Below, one piece after another: positions 42,652-57,618 of a DNA stretch of 64,000 nt; the first letter of the stretch is position 1; each line of letters starts with the position of its first letter. The translations under genes and the position numbers were made by a program. A model generated the notes under the pieces. That model was not told the DNA's origin and searched no databases. It saw only the letters and a program-made list of their open reading frames with translations. The stretch is from Asticcacaulis sp. ZE23SCel15 (GTDB lineage Bacteria > Pseudomonadota > Alphaproteobacteria > Caulobacterales > Caulobacteraceae): contig NZ_CP130044.1 of NCBI RefSeq assembly GCF_030505395.1, positions 667,001 through 731,000 on the forward strand, in the 5' to 3' direction.

Positions 42652-44304
42652 TTACACCACGCCCGTAATCTTTAACGCCACACCGATGTCGTGGCCGGAA
42701 GCTACCGGCACAGAAATGTGCAAACCTTTGTCGTCCTGACGAAAATCAAGCGGTGACGCGTCCCCGACGATCTGAACGCGCCGAACCTGACCGCGGGCAT
42801 ATTTAGCGCCCTTCGCCAGAGACGCAATCGTAAGCTTACCGTTGACCGGGCGGCCGAGGCTAATGGCATAGAGCGCCTTATCTTTGGTGGTGAAGCGGAT
42901 ATCCTGATGTGTAAAAGGTTTTTGCTGGCTTTCACCGAACATGCCGACCCCCACTTGTGTGGGGCCTTCGCCATAGATTTCCCAGGGGCGTGTACCGTAG
43001 ATCGCTTCTGAGAAACGCCCCATCCACTCACCTATATCCTCGACAATGCGGCGCTCCTGATCGTCAATCGACCCGTCGGCACGAACGGGGATACTGAGCA
43101 GCAGATTGCCGTTCTTGGAGACGATATCACACAAGCGATGAATGACAGCCGCTGCCGGCAGATACTTATTTTGCTCATAGACCCGGCGATCATAATGCCA
43201 GTGGCCGATGCAGGTATCTGTCTGCCACGGTTCGGGGCTTATTTCCGCCCGGAAACCCCGTTCGACATCGGCCACATAGCCTTTTTTAGGCTCGCCCTGC
43301 GGCTTGATATTCAGCACGGTATCCAGCTTTCCGCGCCACTGGACCGAAGCATTGTAATAATGAGCCGCGATATCCAGTCCCGCCTGCCCCAGCGGCAAAT
43401 CAAAATTGTCAAAGTACACAAGATCGGGCTTATAGCTATCGATCAGATCCTTGCAGCGCAAATACCACTGACGCGTAAAGGCCGGGTTCGCCAAAGGCGG
43501 CGCTTCAGTCCATACCCGATCGTTTTGTTCGTGCCAGTCATTGGCCTGCGCAATGGTCTTTATGCCGTCCGGCAGGGGCATAACCGCGCCCCCATAGAGG
43601 GCTTGCGGGTCCAGACCTTCCCACCATTTGCCCCGGCCATCCAGTTTGGTCAGCTTATATGCATCATAGCGTTCGCCCGCCCGCGGACCTTCCGGATCAT
43701 AGCCATAGGCCGTCTGAAACCAGTGCCAGGCATGGGCCCCGTGGTTGGAGACACCGAATTTCAAGCCACGCTCACGGGCTTCTTTTTCCCAGATGCCGAT
43801 AATGTCCTTTTTCGGCCCGATCGCGACGGAATTCCAGTCATGAAACTTCGAATTGAACATATCGAAATTGTCATGGTGATTGGCCATGGCGACGAAATAT
43901 TTCGCACCCGCCTTCACATAGAGATCAAGCAACTCGCCGGGGTTCCAGTTTTCAGCCGTCCAGCGCGGATAAAACTCCATAAAGCCAAAATCCGACGGGT
44001 GGCCATAGGTTTTGACATGATGGTCATAGACCCCATTTCCTTGCAGATACATGCTGCGGGCATACCAGTCCCCGTACTCAGGCACGCACCCCGGTCCCCA
44101 GTGAGCCCACAGTCCGAACTTGGCATCACGGAACCAGTCGGGTGTCTTATAACTGGCTGAAAGCGACTCCCAGTTGGGTTTAAAAGCGCCGTCTGCGATC
44201 CGGTCATAGCCCGGCTCAGGCAATTCGACGGCTTTGGCAGGCAGCGCGCCCGCCAGCCCCAGTCCAGCCACACCCCGCAGCATGTTACGTTTTGTGCTAT
44301 CCAT
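42652..44304 (-). CDS. Alpha-L-fucosidase, GH29
   Basis: A 550-residue glycoside hydrolase of family 29, removing alpha-L-fucose from glycans. Seen are the GH29 N-terminal pattern WFRDAKFGLWAHWGPGCVPE, YFVAMANHHDNFDMF, and the nucleophile region DLVYFDNFDLPLG (Asp). The N-terminus (MDSTKRNMLRGVAGLGLAGALPAKA) is a short Tat-like or Sec signal. GGAG lies 7 bases before the ATG. It is the last gene of the PUL operon, overlapping the halogenase-like gene by 8 bases. Substrate linkage is unknown. Confidence 0.9.
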   Translation of the reverse strand: MDSTKRNMLRGVAGLGLAGALPAKAVELPEPGYDRIADGAFKPNWESLSASYKTPDWFRDAKFGLWAHWGPGCVPEYGDWYARSMYLQGNGVYDHHVKTYGHPSDFGFMEFYPRWTAENWNPGELLDLYVKAGAKYFVAMANHHDNFDMFNSKFHDWNSVAIGPKKDIIGIWEKEARERGLKFGVSNHGAHAWHWFQTAYGYDPEGPRAGERYDAYKLTKLDGRGKWWEGLDPQALYGGAVMPLPDGIKTIAQANDWHEQNDRVWTEAPPLANPAFTRQWYLRCKDLIDSYKPDLVYFDNFDLPLGQAGLDIAAHYYNASVQWRGKLDTVLNIKPQGEPKKGYVADVERGFRAEISPEPWQTDTCIGHWHYDRRVYEQNKYLPAAAVIHRLCDIVSKNGNLLLSIPVRADGSIDDQERRIVEDIGEWMGRFSEAIYGTRPWEIYGEGPTQVGVGMFGESQQKPFTHQDIRFTTKDKALYAISLGRPVNGKLTIASLAKGAKYARGQVRRVQIVGDASPLDFRQDDKGLHISVPVASGHDIGVALKITGVV

Positions 44305-45823
44305 TCGGTGTCTCCTGTTTCATGCCGATAGTGCTGCGGCAATAGTGCTGTATGAAGGCGTCGTGCGGGGGCATCCGCTCGCCACAGGCCGCGATCACCT
44401 GGCGGATATCGGACAGTGAGCGGCTAAGGTCGGCGTGGGGTATGCTCAAAGCCAGTGGATCGGCCTGACGCGGGCGCAGGCCCTGCCCCCACATGACCGC
44501 CAGCCAGTTGCCGGTGCGAAACTGCTCACCACGCTCAGGCGGAATACGTCCCCGGCTCTCGAACAGGGCAATTCTGGCCGCCAAGGTCTCCGGTATGGGC
44601 ATGCTCTGGCAATAGCGCCAGAAGTCACTCTCCTGACGCTGACCGACATGATAGTGCAGGATCAGGAAATCGCGCACCTCTTCATATTCGCGCGTCATTT
44701 CGGCGTTGTAGGCGTCGATGTCGGCGGCCTCAAACGCCCGGTCCGGAAACAGGTACTGCAGGCGGGCAATGCCGTTCTGGATCAACATAATCGATGTCGA
44801 TTCCAAGGGCTCAAGAAATCCTGATGCCAACCCGATAGCCACGCAGTTGTTATGCCAGAACTTTTTGCGGCGGCCGGTGGTAAAGGCAATGCGCCGCGGC
44901 TCAGCCAGCGCAGGCTCACTCAGGCTCGACATCAGGTGCGAAACCGCCGTTGCTTCATCCATGAACGCACTGGAAAACACAATCCCGTTGCCATTGCGAT
45001 GCTGAAGCGGAATACGCCACTGCCACCCGGCACTGTGCGCTATTGAGCGGGTAAAGGGTTGTGGCGGCGTGGTCGTTACGGTGGGCACAGCATAGGCGCG
45101 GTCGCAGGGCAGCCAGTGCGACCAGTCCTCAAAGCCAACGCCCAGCGCCTCACCCAACAATAGTGACCGAAAGCCCGTGCAATCGATAAACAGATCGCCG
45201 TCAACCTGACGGTCGCCGTTCAGCTTCAGACCGGTAATAAAGCCGCGATCGTCGGTCAGCACCGTCTCAATCTTGCCTTCGATCCGCGTCACCCCGCCGG
45301 CTTGCGACATCTGACGCAGAAAACGGGCATAGAGCGAGGCATCGAAGTGATAGGCATAGGTGATTTCGGCCAGCGGGGAATTGGCCCCGGCTGGCGGCAT
45401 GAACTTCCCCGCCCGCGCAGCCACCGCCTGAAGATTGTAGGCTTCAAGACTATCCGAAGGGGTCTCCAGCGCATGGCGCAACCACGCCGAATGAAACGGC
45501 AAGGCCCCAAAATCACGCCCAAAGGCCCCAAACGGATGGAAATAGCGGTTGTCTTCCCGCCCCCAGCCGTCAAACTCAATACCCAGCTTATAGGTGCCGC
45601 CGGTGAATTTTAGAAAGGCGGCCTCATCGATACCGAGTACCTGATTATAAACCTGGATATAGGGCGTAGTCGCCTCACCGACCCCCACCGTCGGGATGTC
45701 GTCGCTTTCGACTAGAATGATCTCTTCGACATCAGATTTGAGCGTTTTGGCAAACCACGCCGCCGTCATCCACCCGGCGGTGCCGCCCCCGGCAATGACT
45801 ACTTTTCTAATGGGTTGAGACAT
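44297..45823 (-). CDS. Tryptophan-halogenase-family flavoprotein
   Basis: A 508-residue FAD-dependent halogenase-like protein. It has the FAD-binding IAGGGTAGWMTAAW (res 10-23), the GVGEATTP loop, Lys79 in GGTYKLGIEF (same position as the catalytic lysine of PrnA), the WQWRIP motif (res 267-272) and the GFLEPLESTSI block (Glu338/341). So the residues known from true halogenases are kept. Such genes are common in TonB-receptor sugar loci of Caulobacterales and Xanthomonadales, but their job there is unknown. It lies between two GH29 genes. No flavin reductase is nearby. Confidence 0.88.
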   Translation of the reverse strand: MSQPIRKVVIAGGGTAGWMTAAWFAKTLKSDVEEIILVESDDIPTVGVGEATTPYIQVYNQVLGIDEAAFLKFTGGTYKLGIEFDGWGREDNRYFHPFGAFGRDFGALPFHSAWLRHALETPSDSLEAYNLQAVAARAGKFMPPAGANSPLAEITYAYHFDASLYARFLRQMSQAGGVTRIEGKIETVLTDDRGFITGLKLNGDRQVDGDLFIDCTGFRSLLLGEALGVGFEDWSHWLPCDRAYAVPTVTTTPPQPFTRSIAHSAGWQWRIPLQHRNGNGIVFSSAFMDEATAVSHLMSSLSEPALAEPRRIAFTTGRRKKFWHNNCVAIGLASGFLEPLESTSIMLIQNGIARLQYLFPDRAFEAADIDAYNAEMTREYEEVRDFLILHYHVGQRQESDFWRYCQSMPIPETLAARIALFESRGRIPPERGEQFRTGNWLAVMWGQGLRPRQADPLALSIPHADLSRSLSDIRQVIAACGERMPPHDAFIQHYCRSTIGMKQETPNG

Positions 45824-45843
45824 GGTGAAATCCCGATAAGCGC

Positions 45844-47913
45844 TTAGCGCGTGACGATACCCAAGTCCTTGAAAGCGACTTTTTTACTACCGACGACGGG
45901 CTGAGGCAGCACCAGCCGGACAAAGCGCCCGTTTACAGACGTTTTGAACCGAACCGTCTGAACCGCGCGGCTGTTAGCGATATTGGAGAACTCGCCTTGC
46001 GCGACCAAAGCACCCCAGTTTTGACCGTCCGTGCTGATCCATATCTGATATCCGGCAGGCGGCCCTTCGCTGAGCAAAGGATTGACCTCCCCCGGTGACA
46101 GGGTAATACCCAAAAGATCGTAAGAGCGGCTCAGGTCGATAATCAATTCATAGGCGTCGTCGACAGGGCCTGAAAACTTTGCGTCTGAGAACGGCATGAC
46201 ATCTGGTTTCACAAGGCTCCATGACGCCGACGACACATCAAAACTGGCCGATGATACCTCGCTGACCGTGCCGTCCGGCAGTCGGGCGACCGCGTTAATC
46301 AAACCACCGTTCACCAGAGATACAGCCTGTGTGTAGACCGGGCTGGATACAGAAGGGATTGAACCATCGGTCGTGAAATAGATCAACGCTTTCGGGTTAG
46401 CGGCTAAAAGTGTGACCATGCCCGCCCGGTCGCGCTGGATCTGCGGCGCTTCAACCACGGCCGGCTTCAGGAACAGGGCAAACTGCCCGATGACCGGTGA
46501 GGCGTCAGCCTTAACAAAGCGCACCCGCACACGGTCGGTCGTGACCGGCTCCGGCAACAGCACAAAGCGTTTATAGGCAATGCACTGATGTTGCGCCACC
46601 TGTTGCCAGCCGCCCGCCTTAAATATGTCAATGGCAAAGCTTTCCACCCGAACGCCCAGCCCGATATCTTCGGCTAGCCGGATGACATCAAAGGTCTGGG
46701 CTGTCGGCAGTTTGACCTCAACCCATGCGCCTGAGCGATCCTCTGTCTTTGCTGCCCAGTATGCCGTGTCGGACAACAGCTTGGCGGCCTTATAGTGCGA
46801 CGACAGGTGGCTTGATGCCGTCACCGTGGCGCCCTTTGCCAAATTGACCGCATAAAGCTGATCGCGCAGGGCTTTCCAGGCTTTCAGTTCGCGCACATCT
46901 TCGTCGGGCACACGCCCGCGTCGGTCTGGGGCCATGTTGAGTAACAGATTGGAGCCACGCCCCACGGACTCAAAATAAAGTCGCAACAGATTGGCGGCAC
47001 TGCGTGGGGCTTCGTCCGCGTGCCAGAACCAGCCACGCCGGATCGACACATCAGTTTCCGCCGGATTCCAGATGTCGCCATTACGTGTGCCGCTATTGCC
47101 CTTGGCCTTGGTGAACGGCGTCGCGTCAACCGTAGGCCAGCATGGATCACCCGCGTGGCCCTCCTCGTTGCCCACCCAGCGAATGTCCATGTGGGCATCG
47201 GCAAACATAACCGCCTGCGGTCGGTTGCGGCGAACGATGTCGCGCACGCGGTCCCACTGGTAATAGGTTGCGCCGTCAATGCGCCGGCGTTCCCGCGCCC
47301 CACCATAATAGCCGTCGCCACCGTTGGCACCGTCAAACCATACCTCAAACAAGGGTCCGTATTGTGTGGTCAGTTCTTCCAGTTGATTGTGGTAATAGCG
47401 AACATAGGCGTCACGGCCATATTCGGCGTGGTTACGATCCCACGGCGACAGATAGGTGCCAAATTTCAGACCCTTACGCGCACAGGCCTCAGCCAGTTCG
47501 CGCACGATGTCGCCTTTTCCGGCTTTGTAGGGGCTATTTTTGATTGAATGTTCGGTATAGGCGCTGGCCCACAGGCAAAAGCCGTCATGATGCTTGGCCG
47601 TCAGGATCAGGGCATTCAGGCCACCGGCTTGTGCGGCATCAACAATCTGATCCGCACTAAAATCAGACGGATTGAACAGGGACGCAGGTTCATCACCATA
47701 CCCCCACTCCCGATCGGTGAAGGTATTAATGGTGAAATGCACAAAGCCATAGGTTTCTAGCCGATGCCACGCCGCCTGACGCTCAGATGGCACGGCGCCA
47801 AAGGGCTGAATACCGGAGGCCGCAAAGGCCCCATTCCCAAAGGCTCCGGTCCCAAAAGCGCTGGCACCCGCGGCCCCGCCCAACATAACCTGCCTGCGCG
47901 ATAGATAGAACAT
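45844..47913 (-). CDS. Multidomain alpha-L-fucosidase, GH29, with F5/8-type C-like modules
   Basis: A 689-residue exported enzyme. The N-terminus has an RR Tat-like signal (MFYLSRRQVMLGGAAGASAF). The catalytic domain shows YGFVHFTINTFTDREWGYGD, ILTAKHHDGFCLW, and the nucleophile in LFEVWFDGANGG. C-terminal to it are two beta-sandwich regions: one after about res 360 (ATVTASSHLSSHYKAAKLLS, F5/8-type C/CBM32-like) and one near the end (AYELIIDLSRSYDLLGITLS), with a CHB_HEX-like segment (IYFTTDGSIPSVSSPVY) between. These would bind sugars. Differs from the other GH29 in length and domain content, so the two may take different fucose linkages. Confidence 0.88.
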   Translation of the reverse strand: MFYLSRRQVMLGGAAGASAFGTGAFGNGAFAASGIQPFGAVPSERQAAWHRLETYGFVHFTINTFTDREWGYGDEPASLFNPSDFSADQIVDAAQAGGLNALILTAKHHDGFCLWASAYTEHSIKNSPYKAGKGDIVRELAEACARKGLKFGTYLSPWDRNHAEYGRDAYVRYYHNQLEELTTQYGPLFEVWFDGANGGDGYYGGARERRRIDGATYYQWDRVRDIVRRNRPQAVMFADAHMDIRWVGNEEGHAGDPCWPTVDATPFTKAKGNSGTRNGDIWNPAETDVSIRRGWFWHADEAPRSAANLLRLYFESVGRGSNLLLNMAPDRRGRVPDEDVRELKAWKALRDQLYAVNLAKGATVTASSHLSSHYKAAKLLSDTAYWAAKTEDRSGAWVEVKLPTAQTFDVIRLAEDIGLGVRVESFAIDIFKAGGWQQVAQHQCIAYKRFVLLPEPVTTDRVRVRFVKADASPVIGQFALFLKPAVVEAPQIQRDRAGMVTLLAANPKALIYFTTDGSIPSVSSPVYTQAVSLVNGGLINAVARLPDGTVSEVSSASFDVSSASWSLVKPDVMPFSDAKFSGPVDDAYELIIDLSRSYDLLGITLSPGEVNPLLSEGPPAGYQIWISTDGQNWGALVAQGEFSNIANSRAVQTVRFKTSVNGRFVRLVLPQPVVGSKKVAFKDLGIVTR

Positions 47914-47931
47914 AGGGCTGCGTCCTGATTT

Positions 47932-48852
47932 TTAGCGCTTGATCTCTTCGATAGTGCCGTCAGGGCGATGGATCAGCGGTGCAAAGCTGATCGAGCGTCG
48001 GTGACTGCCGCCTCCGGGCAGAAGATTGTCATGATAAAAGAACCACCATTTACCGCCCCGCTTCATGATCGCCTGATGGTTGGTGCTGATGGACAGATAA
48101 TCGAAAATCACGCCGCGATATTCAAACGGCCCCGTGGGCGATTTTGAGGTGCCATAGACAATCTGCCCCGGCCATCCGGTCGAAAAACTGAAATAATATA
48201 GCCCGTTATGCTTATGCAAAAACGGCGCTTCGCCGTATTTCTTCTTTGGGTCGCTGGCAGGGAAACCCGTGATTTCGACGTTCATGATCGGCCCGGAGGT
48301 TGAGACCATATCCTTATTGAGCTTAATGACCTTGGGTACGCGCGTGCCAAAAAACAAATAGGCTTGCCCATCATCATCAATCATCACCGCCGGATCGATG
48401 GGTTCATCACCGGCATTGGCGTCGCGGGCCTTGTCGATCAGGGCATCGGTGCGAGCATCTTTAAACGGCCCCTGCGGTTTGCTGGCGACGGCCACCCCGA
48501 TCTTGTCACCCCCGACCGGCGCGTAGAAATAATATTTACCGTTGCGATAGGCGGCTTCCGGTGCCCAGGCCTTGGCATCAGGCTTGGCCCACTTAAAGAC
48601 ACTGACGCTGAGGAAAGCCCCGTCGTCCGACCAGGTTTTCATGTCCTTTGACGAATAGAGCCGCCATGTGGTCGAATCCCAATATGTGCCCGAATTGGAC
48701 GCATCATCGGTCGCATAGACATAGACCTTGCCCTTAAAGTCATGGGGCGACGGGTCGGCATTAAAGCGCGGTGATATAGGTGTTTGCGCCACCGCCGCGC
48801 TGGCCGCGAGCAACAGAGCCGCTGTGAGAAATCCTGCCCATTTTCGTTTCAT
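47932..48852 (-). CDS. GH43 family glycoside hydrolase
   Basis: A 306-residue five-bladed beta-propeller hydrolase. The start at 48852 (MKRKWAGFLTAALLLAASAA) has AAGGAG upstream and a Sec signal peptide; the longer frame is not needed. The three catalytic acids are visible: the Asp in FNADPSPHDF, the Asp in EPIDPAVMIDDDG and the Glu in KKKYGEAPFLHKHNGLYYFS. GH43 members remove arabinofuranose, xylose or galactose; the exact type cannot be told here. It starts 13 bases after the GH115 gene ends. Confidence 0.88.
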   Translation of the reverse strand: MKRKWAGFLTAALLLAASAAVAQTPISPRFNADPSPHDFKGKVYVYATDDASNSGTYWDSTTWRLYSSKDMKTWSDDGAFLSVSVFKWAKPDAKAWAPEAAYRNGKYYFYAPVGGDKIGVAVASKPQGPFKDARTDALIDKARDANAGDEPIDPAVMIDDDGQAYLFFGTRVPKVIKLNKDMVSTSGPIMNVEITGFPASDPKKKYGEAPFLHKHNGLYYFSFSTGWPGQIVYGTSKSPTGPFEYRGVIFDYLSISTNHQAIMKRGGKWWFFYHDNLLPGGGSHRRSISFAPLIHRPDGTIEEIKR

Positions 48853-48865
48853 GTCCTGCTCCTTA

Positions 48866-51640
48866 TTATTCGACGATGCCATAATATTTGTCGGCCCCGT
48901 CTAGCCGGATCTCAGCATGGTCCAGAACCACACCGGGGTCGAGCGGCCAGATCTTAAGCTCATGGGCTCCTGCGTTCAGCATCCGCAGCGGCAGGGTTTG
49001 CAAGGCCTTGTTGACCAACACATTGGCACGCCACTGATCACTGCGACCGACGGTCGAAAAATCGAGCACTTCGATAGGGCCGCTATCAAGTTGCACCGCG
49101 ATCTTTACCCCCGTCCCCGGATTGAGCGCATGAACCGGCAGGGCCACCAGATTTAGGCTACCGCCCACGGAACTGTAGGTCGAAAACCGGTATCGCAGCG
49201 GCTCACCGTCAGGGGCCTGTAAGGTTGGCAGATCAAGGCGCGACCGAAGCACGGCCCCAGTATGGCCCAATTCCCCTAGTCGCTCCCAGCGCGCATCGCT
49301 TTGGCTGGCCAGCGGTATGATCACGCGGCGATCATTTTCAACATAATCGGCCGGGGCCGGTGCGGGCAGAAGCTTTGTGTGGATGCGGATCGTTTTGCCG
49401 CCACACTTGATATCGATCGGACCCAGTTCGGTTGTGCCGTCATAGGTAACGGTCAGGCGCTGTTCCCAGCCATTGGCCGCATTAAGGGTGCCGCTTTCAG
49501 ATGAAAGCTTAAGCGCCCCTTGCGGCACTTTGAGCGACCAGTTCTGATCCGTTGCCTGGCGCGAAAAAAGCTCGATCACCCGGCTGCGCGGTTGGCCCGT
49601 CACAAAGGTCAGGGCGTTTTCATCATTCCACCAGCCGCCCGCAACGGCGGTCGCACAGCCCGGTTGCGATGACGGTGACCACTGAGGGTAGACCGGCTCC
49701 ATAAACACCGGCAATCGCCGCGGTGCCATGTCCATCATGCGGTTCCACTTGCCGTTTTCCAGACCGTTATAGGCGGCGGTATCGGCCACGATGGCCTGAT
49801 GGGCGGCGCGGGCGCGGTCAGAGTAAACATTGGCACTGGCCCGCCCCTGACGGGCATAGAGACCGGCCAGATCGATGTTGAGCACCCGCGCATTGAGATT
49901 GGCCGCTCCTCTGACCGGATAAAGCACCAGTTCAAAATAGGCCGACTGACGATCCGGCGGCAACCGTGCCCCCAGCGCCTCGGCCCGCGCCACCAGGTCG
50001 GCATAGGCCGCAAGTCGCGCCTGCGCCTTTTCACCGTCCGGCTTTACGAAGTCGCTCTGGGTGACCGGTGTGACCGGCTCAGTTTCGGAAAAGCCCATAT
50101 ATTCAGGCTTTCGCTCAAAGGCCAGATCATAAAAGCCCATCATAATATCGGCGACTTCGGTGCCGTTTCCGGCCCCGAAGGTTTCATCGCCCCACCGCGT
50201 CAGATGCGCCCTTGGGCCTGATTTAAGAAGGTCCGCATCAAACGCCAGATCAAGAAAATACTGCGTCAGATATTCCAGTGGTTTGACATCACCAACATTG
50301 AGTATCCAGATGCGGCGCGCCTCAAGCTCATAGGCTTTCTGCATTTCCGACCGCAGCAACTCAGGATGGTTAGTCCCCAGCCACTGATAATCGTGAGGCC
50401 GCCCCCAATAGGAGACATGGTAATATACCCCTGATCCGCCGGAGCGCTTACGCTCCTCAGCGTTACTCAGGCGGCGGATATAACCGTAATTGTCATCGGC
50501 CCACATCAGGGTGACATCGTCCGGCAATTTCAGCCCGGCGTCATAGGCTTCCTGAAGCTCATGATAGAGCACATAGGTCTGCGGCACGGTCTCCGGCGAC
50601 CGGTTAAGCGCCGATTTAAACAGGTTGCGCTGAAGGCCGATCACCGACTGCAACACGTCCTTGCGCGCCTCAAGCGTATCGGCGCCCTGCATCGGCCCAT
50701 CGTGAATCCCGCGCAGGCCTACGGTATAGATGTTCTCGTAAGGCGCACTTTCCTTAAGCCGGGTGCGCCAGTATTTGAGGATCTTATCGCGGTTGACGGT
50801 AAAATTGAACGGCCCGTCGCGGGCCTCATCCCATTCGCGCAGATTGTTGCGCATCATCGGCTCGGCATGGGAAGTCCCGATAATGATGGCATAATCATCG
50901 GCCACCTTTAGGTTTTGTTTCAGCCCGTAAAACTGCACCGTATTGATGTGCATGGCTGGCCACAAAGTATTGGCCTTCAGCCGCCACATCAACTCATAGA
51001 CCCGCGCATAGGTCTTTGGTCCGATATTGCCGACTTCGGGCTCAAAGGTCTTGCCCGCCCAGGGCTCAAGCCCCCAGTCCTCGTCGTTCAGGAATAAGCC
51101 GCGATACTGAACCGAAGGGGTCTGGGACAGGCGCGCCGTGTCATCGATCACCAGCCGCTCGGTCCGGCGCGGCTTGACATCGGCCCACCATTCCCACGGC
51201 GACACCCCCAGTTCACGCGACAGGTCGGTAACGCCGTAGACCGCGCCCCGACGATCAGAACCATAGATCAGCACATAGGTCTTACCGTCCTTTTGCAGCA
51301 CGGCTCGGCCATAGCGCTCCCATTGCCCTTTGAGGGCGAACGGATCAACACCTGCCGACTTGGCAAGGTCTGCCACCACGCCTGAGTCATAGGTGCCAAT
51401 GATCACGCACACCTGCGGGCAATCGCGCAGACGGGTCGAGACCTTCGCGGCGTGTCCGGTCAATGCCTCAACGTCACGCGACAGCATCTCTGCGGCCAGC
51501 TCCAGCGTGCGTCCCTTATCGTGGACGACGCCGATCTTATTCGTGCCGTCAAACAGGGTGACCTCGGCACTGAACGCCGACGATGCCGACAGCAGCATAA
51601 CTCCGGACAAAAGCCCCGATAACAACCGTGAGCGAAGCAT
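48866..51640 (-). CDS. GH115 alpha-glucuronidase-type hydrolase
   Basis: A 924-residue exported enzyme; the ATG at 51640 has a perfect AGGAGG with 5-base spacing, better than a start two codons upstream. It has a Sec signal (LLSGVMLLSASSAFSA). The family pattern is clear: RGAVYGVTDLSRELGVSPWEW, YRGLFLNDEDWGLEPWAGKT, NTLWPAMH and GTSHAEPMMRN. GH115 members remove (4-O-methyl-)glucuronic acid from xylan or type II arabinogalactan. C-terminal residues 780-924 are beta-rich and may be a carbohydrate-binding part. Only nine bases separate it from the GH2 stop. Confidence 0.9.
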   Translation of the reverse strand: MLRSRLLSGLLSGVMLLSASSAFSAEVTLFDGTNKIGVVHDKGRTLELAAEMLSRDVEALTGHAAKVSTRLRDCPQVCVIIGTYDSGVVADLAKSAGVDPFALKGQWERYGRAVLQKDGKTYVLIYGSDRRGAVYGVTDLSRELGVSPWEWWADVKPRRTERLVIDDTARLSQTPSVQYRGLFLNDEDWGLEPWAGKTFEPEVGNIGPKTYARVYELMWRLKANTLWPAMHINTVQFYGLKQNLKVADDYAIIIGTSHAEPMMRNNLREWDEARDGPFNFTVNRDKILKYWRTRLKESAPYENIYTVGLRGIHDGPMQGADTLEARKDVLQSVIGLQRNLFKSALNRSPETVPQTYVLYHELQEAYDAGLKLPDDVTLMWADDNYGYIRRLSNAEERKRSGGSGVYYHVSYWGRPHDYQWLGTNHPELLRSEMQKAYELEARRIWILNVGDVKPLEYLTQYFLDLAFDADLLKSGPRAHLTRWGDETFGAGNGTEVADIMMGFYDLAFERKPEYMGFSETEPVTPVTQSDFVKPDGEKAQARLAAYADLVARAEALGARLPPDRQSAYFELVLYPVRGAANLNARVLNIDLAGLYARQGRASANVYSDRARAAHQAIVADTAAYNGLENGKWNRMMDMAPRRLPVFMEPVYPQWSPSSQPGCATAVAGGWWNDENALTFVTGQPRSRVIELFSRQATDQNWSLKVPQGALKLSSESGTLNAANGWEQRLTVTYDGTTELGPIDIKCGGKTIRIHTKLLPAPAPADYVENDRRVIIPLASQSDARWERLGELGHTGAVLRSRLDLPTLQAPDGEPLRYRFSTYSSVGGSLNLVALPVHALNPGTGVKIAVQLDSGPIEVLDFSTVGRSDQWRANVLVNKALQTLPLRMLNAGAHELKIWPLDPGVVLDHAEIRLDGADKYYGIVE

Positions 51641-51649
51641 AGGCACCTC

Positions 51650-57362
<5,713 letters not shown>

Positions 57363-57570
57363 GAGCATCCCTTCCTGTTTTTTTGTTTTACGCACTGTAG
57401 ACCTCCGAAACGCCGGGTAAAGCCCGTAAGGCGTCAGTTCAGAGTAAAAATATGGCGATGCCTAAAAGACCCGCCGCAAAAGACCAATCATTGTGATTTG
57501 ACCGAAGACCGGATTACGCTTGGCCGTGAGCCATCCCGCATCTGATAACGCAGCTTCAAATTAGAAAAAT

Positions 57571-57600
57571 GGCGGGCCAGCAAGGAAGAACTGGCCCGCC
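57571..57600 (-). terminator. Hairpin between TonB receptor and GH92, partial terminator
   Basis: GGCGGGCCAG and CTGGCCCGCC form a perfect 10-bp stem with a 10-base loop. On the minus strand the stem is followed by ATTTTTCTAA, a T-run. It may let the receptor be made in excess over the enzymes or end its transcript. The rest of 57396-57618 holds no gene. Confidence 0.8.
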
Positions 57601-57618
57601 CAGGGGGAGGGAACTTCG

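Noticed and set aside
43138-44160. 340-codon plus-strand frame opposite GH29
   Set aside because: Shadow of the fucosidase gene, whose catalytic motifs are on the minus strand.
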